Assembly (NCBI GenBank): GCA_963924555.1
Contig: OZ004584.1
Location: 2,975,001 to 3,039,000 of the forward strand
Direction of reading: 5' to 3'
Origin: Crambe crambe
Taxonomy: Eukaryota > Porifera > Demospongiae > Poecilosclerida > Crambeidae
Length of the DNA stretch: 64,000 nt
This document shows positions 12,264-23,141 of this stretch, piece by piece. Position numbers and translations under genes: made by a program. The notes beneath the pieces are model-generated. The model saw only the letters and a program-made list of their open reading frames with translations. It had not been told where the DNA came from and made no database searches. Each line of letters opens with the position of its first letter. The stretch's first letter is position 1.

Positions 12264-12494
12264 ACAGCTTACTTTCTACACAGTGCTGAACACAACAGTC
12301 CATTGCGTTCAGCACTGAGTCTCGAGAGGGCATAGCTGTCAGTGATTACCTTGTTAGTATTCATCATCTACCAGTTACCTTAAGGTTCTATTATTAACGG
12401 GTTCAAAATACAAGATTATTCATGACACAATTTTTTTTGCAATGAATAAACATCCCTTTATTGAGAGTGTATGAGGAATATAGGAATTCCGAGG
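12264..12494 (+). repeat. Internal direct repeat, copy 2
   Basis: Second copy of the repeat at 10764-10986, with a few substitutions and a small insertion (aacggg). Confidence 0.85.
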
Positions 12495-13411
12495 CTAACA
12501 CGAATGACTGATACTAGGCTTTCTTTTAGACAGGTCGCAAAACCGAGGCTAGGATGGTGGGTAGAAAAATAGGGAGCCTGCTTCTTAAGATGGAGGTTGT
12601 CTCTTTATAGAGGTCAAAATCAATGGTACACGTCATGTTGGGACATAACTAAAATTACTGCCACAGGTTACCTTTCCATAACAGCCAGGGCCTAGGGTTA
12701 GCAGGCCACCTCTAGCTTTTGTGATAGTATAGTATTGTACATTATTGTATTGAGATGTAATCCATGTAAAGATCTTGTAATTATTAATTGGCTCCAAAAC
12801 AATAGCTGCTTGATACTTGATAGTCATGGCCAAGTCAGTGACAAAGCTTCCTAAGGTAATAGTAATTATTGTGTACCTTGTGTATAATGACATTCTGTCA
12901 AAACAGAGAGGGGCTAGTACTACATATCAACCTCCATTTCAGGCTACATATCTGAAATTAAATGAAGATGATAAAGGTATTATTAAATATTAAAATATTT
13001 CTAGTTCATACAAATGGATATGGATTAGCTTTGGTACACACCACACTTTGAATACATCACATAATTATTATCATCCTCTACTACCACACAAAACCTGGTT
13101 AGAGCCACCAGACAGGTAATAGGCTGGCATGCGAGACAACTCTTCTACATGTAAGACACAATTGTTGAAAAGGTCTGCTGTTATACACAGCTACGTGTAG
13201 CAATACCCAAAATATAAACGAAATCACTTTATGGGATACTAGACTGATTGAAAATCCCTTTTCAACTTATAATTTTGATTACTACAGCATAATTCTTCAC
13301 TATATGTTCCACGGAGCAATGATGCCAATACAAGTGACCTCGATTCCTTCGTGGTATGATCTTGTTATATTAGATGGTGATCATTATACGTAAATATATA
13401 TTTTCCTACAG

Positions 13412-14777
13412 CCAATACACTCAAATTCATATCGCCCTTCTGCAACCCCACAAAAGGCGACTCTGTCCACTTCACATCACCCTTCTACTCCTTCTGTGAG
13501 AACCCCACAAAAGGCTAATCAGCCCACTTCACATCGCCCTTCTGCTCCTCCTATGAGAACCCAAAATCAGCATTCATCTAAATCAACAGTAAGATGTAGT
13601 TTATGCCATAACTAATGAAAAAAATAAGAATTACTTTTATTGCAGTCTAAGTCATCAAAAGCGACACATCCTGACGTAAGACTGATAATTATTAATTGCC
13701 ATTTACTTTACTTTAAAATAACCAATAGGAAGAAAGGAGCCAAGGTTTGATAGTAAGTACCATACCAATTCAATTAGTTTAAAGAAAATCTGTTGTACAT
13801 ATTTAAATGAGGAGGTTAACAAAATTTCCTAACTGCTTTGTTACTTAATCTTTCACACACATGTATACACACAATAGGATCACATTTGCACAGAATTAAA
13901 GGAATTGAAAAGAGATGTAAGAGTAATAATGGGGGAAATTAAAAAAAGTTCACCAAAAACTGGATGAGATTGGACACAACACATTCACAGTGGAATCATC
14001 CATCTCCATATAAGGTTTGAAAATTTTCATGAATAGTAACAGTGTTGAACTTTCTGATATAGGATGCATTACTTCAAAAGTGTAACGAGGCATTTGTCAC
14101 CAACATCACCAGAAACTTTGATGAGGAGACAGTGGAGGTTCTTAATTAGCATTTGAAGGAATATAATACAAATAATATTATAATTTAGATGATCATTCAA
14201 AGTGTTGTGCCAGAAGACAATGCTTATAAATATAAGATTTTAAGGCAGTTTACCCTCAGCAGGTTGAGTTATTTACGAGCTGAGGAAAGAAGAAAGGTAT
14301 GTCTAATGTTAACAGTCACCTAATGGGTCAAAAATGGTCCAAGCACCTCAGCACCCCCTAGCATACACGGTGATCCATTGTCATAGCATATCTCAATCCT
14401 CCCCCAAGCTCAATTTGAATGCAGCCATGGTAGCTACATGTCAGCTATCATGTTTTTATGAACCATCCTCAACATACTCAAGGGGGTACTACACTGATCA
14501 CATACTTCAGCGTGCGCATTAACTTCTGGTTTTATATTCCTTTAATAGGTGTTAGGTGTCAACCCATACCAACAATGGAAAGATGTAGATAATGATGAAT
14601 TTGTTAACAAGATATTACACGCCTTAAAAGTTAAAAAAGAATATAAAAATCTATACAAGAGGAATTTGACTATCCTTGTAAGTTACAAAGATAAAATTGC
14701 ACTTTTTACTAACCTCTATTGATTTATAATAGCGATACTATACAAGACTCCATCCCGCAGAAGCATATGAAGATTAA
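13412..14777 (+). CDS. Accessory multi-exon gene of the transposon (unknown function)
   Basis: Successive short exons on the plus strand connect in phase 0 by GT-AG junctions: 13412..13588, 13646..13674, then exons near 13,731, 13,879, 14,065, 14,190, 14,549 and 14,733, with a stop at 14,775-14,777. The first visible exon is Ser/Thr/Pro-rich with three imperfect repeats (HRPSA, HHPST, HRPSA). The C-terminal part is a mostly helical, Lys/Arg-rich module (LSRLSYLRAEERRK ... NPYQQWKDVDNDEFV) ending HPAEAYED. The start exon is not identified. CACTA elements often carry a second protein that binds subterminal repeats, and that is a plausible role; I recognise no family. Confidence 0.55.
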
Positions 14778-15134
14778 AAAATGTACACAAATTTTCGTTA
14801 TTGGCTACAGTTAAATTTTGATGATGGGGTCCCTACAGAGGAAGAATGGCAACAAATAATGAATGAGCCTTGGGAGGTAAGCGAATAATACTGCTTTGAT
14901 TGTGAGTTAAAAAGACTTTAAATGTAGGCTGAAAATCAAAGTCCTCTACTAACCCATGGCCAAGGAAGTAGTGATCCTCTGTTTGGGGACAGGGACAGTA
15001 ACTAATATTGTAGCTAGCTAACATACTTACCCAAGGATTATGATATCATTATTGTTTCTCGATCACGCACGTGCTCGCAGTTCAAAGTTCGATCGAATAG
15101 ATTCTTTGCGCTTGCGCACGGGTGGTTAGCAACA
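14778..15134. other. Gap between the two transposon genes
   Basis: Sequence after the accessory-gene stop could still encode a spliced continuation (an open segment with YWLQLNFDDG and NEPWE and a donor near 14,876), but the in-frame stop at 14,775 argues against it. The stretch near 15,060-15,125 is relatively GC-rich and may hold the transposase promoter. Confidence 0.4.
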
Positions 15135-18100
15135 ATGGAGAAATATCGATGTGAAGTATGTGATCTTGGCTTCCCTTATAAAAGCAAATATGAGAGGCAT
15201 ACAAAGAGTAAATTGCATCAAATTTTGTTCAGGAGACGATTATGTGTACAAAAGAGAATTAAAGGTTACAATAATTGTCAAATTTTTTTGTAGAATTAAT
15301 ATAATAAATAACAGCTATTGAAGGTGGTGATAAACAGCAGAGTGAACGGCAGAATTGTAGTGAGAGTGATGAAAAGCAGAATTATAGTGATGAACAGAAT
15401 TATAGTGATGAAAGTCCAGAAGATGAAATGGAAACTTTTAGCTATGAACTGGAAGAAAGTCCTCACTTGCTGCATATAACTACAACAGAATCATCCAATG
15501 GTAATTATAATTGATCAGCTTTGATGTTATAGCTAATCACTCTATAATTTAGATTACTTCCCATTTCAATCCAAAGAGTTGGCACTCCTATATATGAAAT
15601 TACATAGTCTCCACCCAAGGGTAAATAATATTGTTGGTTTTTATTCCTGATTTTCATAAGTGACTTTTCATTATCCAGAGTGAGGCAACTATGAGATTTG
15701 ACATTATTTATTATGAAATAAATCTACCCTCTTGTTCCTAGTCTTCATAAGGTGAAGAAAATAGTTTTACCTGGATACACACCTCCAACAAAAGTAAGAC
15801 AATGAAAAACACCATAGCTATACTTTTATTCATTAAATAGTCCATTTCAGCTAGTGGAATTCCTTTTTACATCAATCTCCCCTCCACTATTATCAAAAAA
15901 TGTTTGAATAATCCACAATTGTCAGAAAAGATTAGGAGATACCCACAATACACAGGAGTAATAAGGTATATAATTATGATTGTAGCAATATTACTTATTA
16001 CCAGTTACTGTTACATAGTGAAATGTATGAAGCTGAACGCTGGCATAAAGATAGCAACTACCTCGCACCAATGTTGATACACACAAAATCAGGGAGACAT
16101 ATTTACGCAGGAGATATTGTGTCACTGGTTGGAGGGGCCCCGGGAGGGACATTTGGGAAAGTGCTTCAATTCTTTAGCATATTCAAGGCATGATAAATTA
16201 TTGTTAGCTCTGTATAACAATTCACAACATTTATTACACAGGACAATGAGATCATTGACATGATTCATGTTTTTCTAATTTGTCCACCTTCATGCAATGA
16301 CTGGGCACGATATCAGTCCTATGTTCTACTGCCAGTACATGTCCCACTTAAATGTAGCTATATCTCTGATGTTGTTACTGATCACCTTCCGTTCACAATT
16401 AGCAACATCACTATAAAACCACCCGGTACCCCGCCACTTCGTTGCTTAACTGAGGAGGTAAGTGTGGAGTTAGCCAGCATGGAGGGTTGGTGCCGAGTCT
16501 CAGATCATGCATGCTATAAATGCAGGAATGGTCATACCTCATCAATATTTTCCACAAAAACTTGAAAGGTCGATCACAAGGAATGCCTGTGCAAATGATT
16601 CCACTAATACTATACTCGGATGATACAAGTGGGAATAGGTCCAAAAAATGGAATAAATTTGACATTTGGGCTCTGCTGTTAGCGGGATTACCAAGAGCAG
16701 AAAATAGCAAAGCTGAAAACATTCACCTTATAGCTGCATCAAATCAAGTGACAGCAATGGACATGGCTGAAGCTATTGTGACAGACTTGAAGTTACTGGA
16801 GGAAGGAGTTGTGATGTTCGATGCAAAATTGAAGCAAAACATAATGGTGGTAGCACCAACAATTTGTTTCATCTGTGATAATGTAAGAGCTTCAGAACTG
16901 GTGAACCACATGGGGAGTACAGCAAACAAATTTTGCAGAATCTGCGAGGTGAATAAATGAAACAACAATCAGTTAACTATTATCATACATGTTATGTATT
17001 ATCATAACAGTGTGACAAGACAGTTAATCCAGCAGAAATAGGGACAAAGAGAACAATTGATACCACCCTTGATCTAGTGCAAGGTATTATGGATGCAACC
17101 ACAAGCCAGGATAAAACTCATCTAAGGACAAAATGTGGGTTAAGGGAGAATTACAATCCCCTTTTTGAGCTAGGCATCGACATTTACAAGCAAGTTAAAA
17201 ACTAACATAGTATCATTACTTTGAATACTATTGTATACTATTATAGAAGTACTCCTGTTGAGTGCTTACACACGATTCTCTTGGGTCCATACAAATACCT
17301 AATGAATGAGCTTATGAGTAGGTTAACATCTCGACAGAAGGAAGAAATAAAAGCACGGGTGGAATCATTCCCGAAGTCCTCATTTAAAACAACTTTGTCA
17401 CCATCTCTTTGTCGGGTGTACAGAACCTTTCATGGTCGGGATTTTAAGGTTCTTGCCCAAATATCATTGTTTATACTATGGGAATACCTAACTCCTGATG
17501 AAAAAAATATTTGGTTAGCTCTATCAAAGGTATGTACGTATGTATACTTAGGAATATTAATAATCTAGATCTTACACTGATTTCATTTGTAGGTTTTTGC
17601 ATTGGCATACTGCACTTTGATTACTGAAGAACAGATTCATGAAGTCAAGCAAGCCTCAGAGGAACTGATAACAGCACTGAAAAACAGCCATCCTGCACTG
17701 CTACAAAAGCCAAAGCTGCACCTTTTACTTCATCTTCATGAAAGTATGAGAGATTATGGACCAACATCATTGTATAACCATGTATTCATCACATTGTCAT
17801 AACAGATGTGAACACTTCAATGGTATCATTCGCACATACGTATAACCTACATAGTGACAGAAAGTCATCTAGTAGAGATATAGCGACTAGATTTGCTGTG
17901 TTCGAACAGCTAAGGCTGTTATGTAACAGTGGAAAGTAAGTGGATTCATTTTTTTTCTTTTATTACTCTATTGGACAAAAATACCATTTTTAGGGCAGGA
18001 ACTGGCTTGAAGGATCTCTTCAACTGTAATGAGGTTCAGCAGTATCTCTTTGGCACTGCAGCAAAAGAGCTAGCAGCTGAAAAAGACATATACCAGCCTG

Positions 18101-18739
18101 GTTGTCTGCGAAAGGTATAATTCATACTTGTTTGAATTATATTCAAATGATATCATTCCTTCAGGACCTCAATGTCACTACCTCTACTGTGAAGGACATT
18201 GAAGAGATTGCAATGCACACATTTCCATTCATGCACCCTGAAGAGCTAGACCCATTTCAAAGAGCTCACTTGTTTTCAGCGGTAATAGATCAAAATGGGA
18301 AGCTTATCAACGTAAAGGAATATATTTCCTACAATAAATCAGATGTAAGCTATAGCTATATGATACCATGTAAATAACTTTACTGCTAATTATTTTCATC
18401 CAGCTACAGTATGCACAATTGTTGATGTGTTTCAAAGTGGAGGGAGGAGATTCATACTGTGTACTAAAGCCATTTGAGAAAATACAAATCGGTGGAACTT
18501 ACATAATGAATGACGTCGAATGTCCACTTTTGGAACTGCAGTCAAGAATAATTGTAGTGAGATCTAAAAGTGTGGTAGAATCCGTTTCTATCATCCACCA
18601 ATGCACTCCAGCTTGCTCCTTCGTACAAGTGAAAAGACCTAAAGTAGTAGAACGAGAAGAAATTGAACAACTAACTCTTTTCTACAAACATAGCAATAAA
18701 AACCCTATGTACTGTTTAAATGTATACAAAATCCCATAG
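15135..18739 (+). CDS. Plavaka/CACTA-like transposase, C2H2 finger at N terminus
   Basis: Multi-exon plus-strand gene. The first exon (ATG 15135) encodes a C2H2 finger (C-x2-C-x12-H-x5-H), followed by an acidic Ser/Asp/Glu/Gln exon (about 15,314-15,500). Core exons contain motifs I associate with Plavaka-type CACTA transposases: YSDDTSGNRSKKWNKF (about 16,610-16,660), CFICDN, STPVECLHTILLGPYKYL (about 17,243-17,300) and KPKLHLLLHLHESMRDYGP (about 17,707-17,763). A 67-bp intron (about 16,457-16,523) restores the frame between two open segments, so there is no frameshift there. The last exon ends in YKIP at 18,739. The junction near 17,190-17,245 is not fully resolved. Role: cut-and-paste transposition of the element. 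Assignment rests on motif memory, not a search. Confidence 0.75.
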
Positions 18740-18993
18740 CTAGACTTATATGTGCTCTGTATTCTTAGCTTGTCATTTCTAGTAACTCACAAGTTTATAC
18801 AGACACCATGTTTATAATAGTAGCTCGAGGTCTTCACACGATCAAAAATTACTCCATTCCAGATAAAGTACAAATGTGCTACAGGGCTGTAACAGACTCG
18901 TGGCTACAGATAAAATCAGACTTGCTGCCCCACGGACTGCCTACAGATCAGGAATTTCGATCCGTTACACGCACGTTACGGGTCAATTACGGG

Positions 18994-19012
18994 CTGTGGA
19001 TTTTTCGCTGTG
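18994..19012 (-). repeat. Right TIR of the CACTA/Plavaka-like element
   Basis: Exact reverse complement of 10534-10552, followed by TT (19013-19014). Confidence 0.92.
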
Positions 19013-19643
19013 TTACCTTTTTGCTTCCGAAGCTCCTTTTAATTTTTGAAACCAAGATGCGACGCGATATTTTTTGCGCATGCGTCTTATTATAGCCCCG
19101 CCCCATTATATTATTATCTGTAAAAATGCTATAAAGTACGGTGTTGGTGGTTGGTGACTTCAAAGGGTAGTAAAGACAATGTAAACATCAAGATAGTTGA
19201 AGCCCCTGCTCTCTCAAGCTTCCATCAATGCCAAGGTATAGATATTCACTTAGTTATACGTTAGCATTTAGCTAATATTGTCATTCTCATACTCACAAAA
19301 TACTGCATGCTCCATCAGGTAAGCATTGTTGGTGCAGCAAGCTGAGGCATATTGTACATCCTGATTAACTGATTAAAGTTCATTCATTGGGCATGTGTGC
19401 TAACACCACCCTACACAATACTTTGCATTTCTCTTTGCCTAGTATCACCTTACGGTCCTTTCTCTCCAGTAACACACCTCATTTTAAATGATTTGTATAG
19501 CTTAGAATGTGTACATAACTGTACATAACTAGAATGTATTTGTATTTTTTTGTAGGAGTCGGTAGGACCCTCTCATCTGCATGATTTTCCGACTTTTGTG
19601 TAATAAGTCTTGTGTGATCTACCTCAAAGTTTTTCCTTTGCAG
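19013..19643. other. Flank between transposon and duplicated WRNIP1 copy
   Basis: Continues the receptor A upstream flank (cttccgaagctcc, gcgatattttttgcgcatgcg, as near 25,858-25,915). It then holds cassette-flank sequence shared with 36,200-36,420 (inverted) and 49,890-50,030. WRNIP1 homology begins abruptly at about 19,587, matching about 3,764 in intron 1, so this is a duplication breakpoint. Confidence 0.65.
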
Positions 19644-22548
19644 TAATATTACCTGTGAAATGCCAAATCCAGAGAATCTAACTCCTGATAAAGGTGGTCA
19701 CAAAAGCCATTCTCTCTCTGCTCCCTTGGCAGAAGTGGTTCGTCCGACAACCATCGAGGATTTCATAGGACAGGAAAATCTAGTAGGAAAAGACTCATTT
19801 CTACACACCATACTCCAGTCTGGCAATGTTCCTTCTTTGATATTCTGGGGACCTCCTGGTTGTGGAAAGGTTTGACCTTAAATTTAACTTCTTTCCAAGG
19901 ATAGACAAACTGATGTATTGTTTACATAGGCATGTAATGTCCCAATATGTGTTGATGACCATTACCAATGATTCAGTGCTCTATTGCAACCTCCCTCACC
20001 ACTCTTCATTTATCATTACTAGACAACCTTAGCTCGTATCATTGCTAAATCAGCTCGTGAAAACGGAGGATCAAAATTTGTCCAACTATCTGCAGCATCT
20101 TCTGGCATAGGAGATGTGAAAGAAGTGGTGAAAGTGGCCAAGAACCATAGGTCCCTGCTCAAAAAGAAGACTATTCTTTTCATTGATGAGATCCAATAAG
20201 CTGCAACAGGTACGTAGCTAATATGTTATAAGTTGAAATGTTACAATACTTGGAGCAAGTGAATCCCACGATGACCTTTCACCCTTATATGTAAATGTAT
20301 ATCTAAAGTTGCAGCTTCTTTTTGTGATGACCTTAGGTAAACTGATTATGCCCACTTGCCCCATGATGCTTACCTTTCCCTAGTAGTGTTAGCTAGTACG
20401 TATGTACATGCATGTCTAATGTACGTAGCTACAGTAGTAATAAAGGCATCAGTGAAGATATTTAGTGCATCAAAACACTCACTTCTCTACCTGTACACCC
20501 TGTAGCCTTAGACCTATTTGATGGTGTATTGGTGGCTTTAGGGAGGAAGGGAGATATTGAGTCACCCCCTGGCTATAATAGGTGAAACCAGTACATAATT
20601 TTGAAGTATTAATTCATTATAGTGAAGAAGGGTAAGAAACATTGCTCTCACTATAGCTAGAAGCTTCATTCACAAAGTATTTTTTGTGTGTGTGTTTTAG
20701 GACTCGTTTCTTCCACATGTGGAAGATGGAACCATCACCTTACTTGGGGCCACCACAGAGAACCCTTCCTTTCAACTAAACTCTTCCCTCCTCAGCAGAT
20801 GTAGAGTCGTCATTCTTGAGAAGCTTAAATCAGCTGACATCAAAAATCTTCTTGTTCGAGCCTTGAGTATAATGAAAGTTGAAGTTGTGAAGAAGGGTGA
20901 GCCTCATTTTCAAGAGGGAGAGAAGGTGTTGAAAGAAGAAGAAGCACTGACTCTACTGGCTGACTTATGTGATGGTGATGCAAGAAGTGCTTTGAATGGT
21001 TTGCAGCTTACAATTGAGAACAAGAGACCATTGCTGAAACAGTCTTTAATAAAAGGAGCACCTTCTACTCATTTTATCTCAAGAAATGCCTCTGGTTTAG
21101 GTGAAGATAATGATTGTGCTGGATTGGGATTGGTTGTGAATGTGCAAGATGTGAAAAACTGCTTACAAAAGACTCATCTCTTATACGATAGAGTAGGAGA
21201 CAAACACTATCATTGTATATCTGCACTGCATAAGTCCATGCGAGGGTCTGATGCTAATGCTTCTCTTTACTGGCTTGCTCGCATGCTGTGTGCTGGAGAG
21301 GACCCCTTGTATGTTGCTAGGAGAGTCATACGTTTCACAAGTGAGGATATAGGTGAGTGGTTCTTTAGAAATAATGCCGGTTGGTAGGACACTTCTGCAC
21401 ACGAGGTAGTTGCATAGTAGCTATGTAAAAGAGTCATTTCCATGACTGTGGCAATACCATGGCAACTTTTGTATACACAAAGAGCCATTCCCATGACAAT
21501 ACCATGACAACTTTTGATGTGCTACTATAGCACTGACCACAGTGCATGATATGAAAAGAAGTATATTATGTTCATAGGGCTGGCTGACCCCAATGCACTG
21601 ACTGAAGCAGTTGCAGCTTTCAATGCATGCCACTTCATAGGGATGCCAGAATGTGAAGTAAGTGTATCATAATTATACGATGCATGCAATGAATGTCCAG
21701 ACATGCATGTATCTGATAACAGTTTCAAGCTAGCCATAATAGCTACAAAGAAATTTTAGTCAGATCAAGGATTGGCAGTCTTTTTTTAACATTAACAGTT
21801 ACCATATAGTGGGTATATTTCGAGGGGCGAAAGTTCCACGGATTTTGTGATTTCTCTTCTGTCTGCAAATATTTAGCCATGCAAATCACATGACACATAT
21901 AGAAGAAATTTGGCAAATCACTATATAAATAGTCTCGACTCTCTAGAGTTCGTCTATGTGTGCCTGTGACTCTGCAACGGATGGACTCACCTCAATAGAT
22001 CCACATGATCAGATGGTCTGATAAGCTTGAGGTGGCAGAATATATCACCGCCATGCCATGGCAAAATGATTGCTGGGTACCGGGTTTCTTTCATGCTTCG
22101 CTAACTACGGCACTCCACATATCATTTTAAGCCTGTCTAGAATGTAGTCTCAAACTTAAGATAGACTTGTCATCGAAGCTTTAGCTGGCTAACAACAAAA
22201 AGGTCTAATCGCGAAGCTTTTGCCCCTCGAAATATATGGTACCATGTTGATGATGGTTGTGCAATCCTATACACACAGGTTATTTTAGCTCAGGCTGTAG
22301 TGTACATGTCAAGAGCTCCCAAGTCCATCGAAGTATACAGAGCTTACGATAGAGCAAAGGCCAGCGTAAAGGAACATAAGGGGCCACTACCATCAGTTCC
22401 TCTCCACCTGCGCAACGCTCCCACTCAGTTGATGAAGAACCTTGGGTTTGGTGAGGGGTACAAGTACAACCCTGACTATCAGGAACCTGTGGACCAAACT
22501 TATTTACCAGAAGAACTAAGTTCAGTGGATTTTTTTGCTGAGGTTTAA
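19644..22548 (+). pseudogene. WRNIP1 duplicate, 5'-truncated and disabled
   Basis: Exons matching copy A: 19644..19869, 20023..about 20210, 20701..21352, 21578..21657, 22279..22548. The UBZ exon has no counterpart because homology starts inside intron 1. Relative to copy A, 8 bp are missing in the Walker B exon, so the reading after FIDEIQ hits TAA at 20197-20199. Outside this the copy is almost identical, with a few missense changes (for example A-to-V in LSIMKV, V-to-F in THFIS). The ATPase would lack Walker B onward, sensor 1, the Arg finger and the C-terminal region, so I call it a recent pseudogene. An 8-bp assembly error is the alternative. Confidence 0.85.
21801..22242. mobile_element. 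MITE-like element in WRNIP1 intron (copy B)
   Basis: Orthologous to the 6025-6462 insertion, with the same inverted-repeat ends (tatatttcgaggggc / gcccctcgaaatata). It was inherited through the segmental duplication. Confidence 0.72.
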
Positions 22549-23141
22549 TGTTGTCACTATAATTATGTTGCTCATTCTCATCATTCAGCAGCTCTGATCT
22601 GTTACACACTTTCGATACATTATACTCTATTCTGGTCATATGAAAAATGATTGAGGTATAATATTCTAGCTGCAAAAATAATGTGTGTCATTCTCACTAG
22701 TAGAAAACAAGAAGCTGTTATCCCATTTTTAATATTAATGCTCTACACCAGATTTCAGCCAGTTATGGAGGGCTAATTCAGAGTGACAAAGTAGCTAATC
22801 AGTGATGCGATCGTTGACTTCTACCTGGGACCATTACATATAACTATGTCTATTTTGAAGGCACGCTGATGAACATGATCAGACTAGAATCCTGTCTCTT
22901 ATTATCCTTCACAACATTAATTCATCCATCCATGCATGGATCACCAATTTGAACAAGTCTGCAGTGCACATTACATGGATCACATGCTAGGATCACATGC
23001 TAGTCACTTTCTTATGGTTTATACGTATTACCTGCACTTTAGTCTAGATAAAGTTTAATGAAAGAATGTTTGATGTATTTAATGGTTAATGATTATGACA
23101 AGTTCCTTTTGACAAGTTTATTGGGTGATTAGCTATAGATA
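22549..23141. other. Intergenic region, WRNIP1 copy B to receptor B
   Basis: Counterpart of 6769-7515, shortened. No coding exon is seen. Confidence 0.5.

Larger units (their letters stand above)
10534..19012 (+). mobile_element. CACTA/Plavaka-like DNA transposon, 8,479 bp
   Basis: Both ends carry a perfect 19-bp terminal inverted repeat, CACAGCGAAAAATCCACAG (10534-10552; reverse complement 18994-19012). The dinucleotide TT flanks each end. The unfilled site is visible in the paralogous flank near 25,826 (ctaattacc), which supports a 2-bp target duplication. Subterminal regions repeat short motifs (CTGTAGGCAGT, CTCGTAACA, CCTGTAAC) on both sides, a habit of CACTA elements. It contains a transposase gene (15135-18739) and a second multi-exon gene (13412-14777), both on the plus strand. 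No disabling lesion is obvious, so it may be autonomous. Confidence 0.88.

Noticed and set aside
12633-12893. 86-codon minus-strand frame inside the transposon
   Set aside because: No recognised motif, no consistent flanking splice sites, and both transposon genes run on the other strand.
16457-16523. Frameshift in the transposase
   Set aside because: A GT...AG intron with good ends bridges the two open segments in phase 0.
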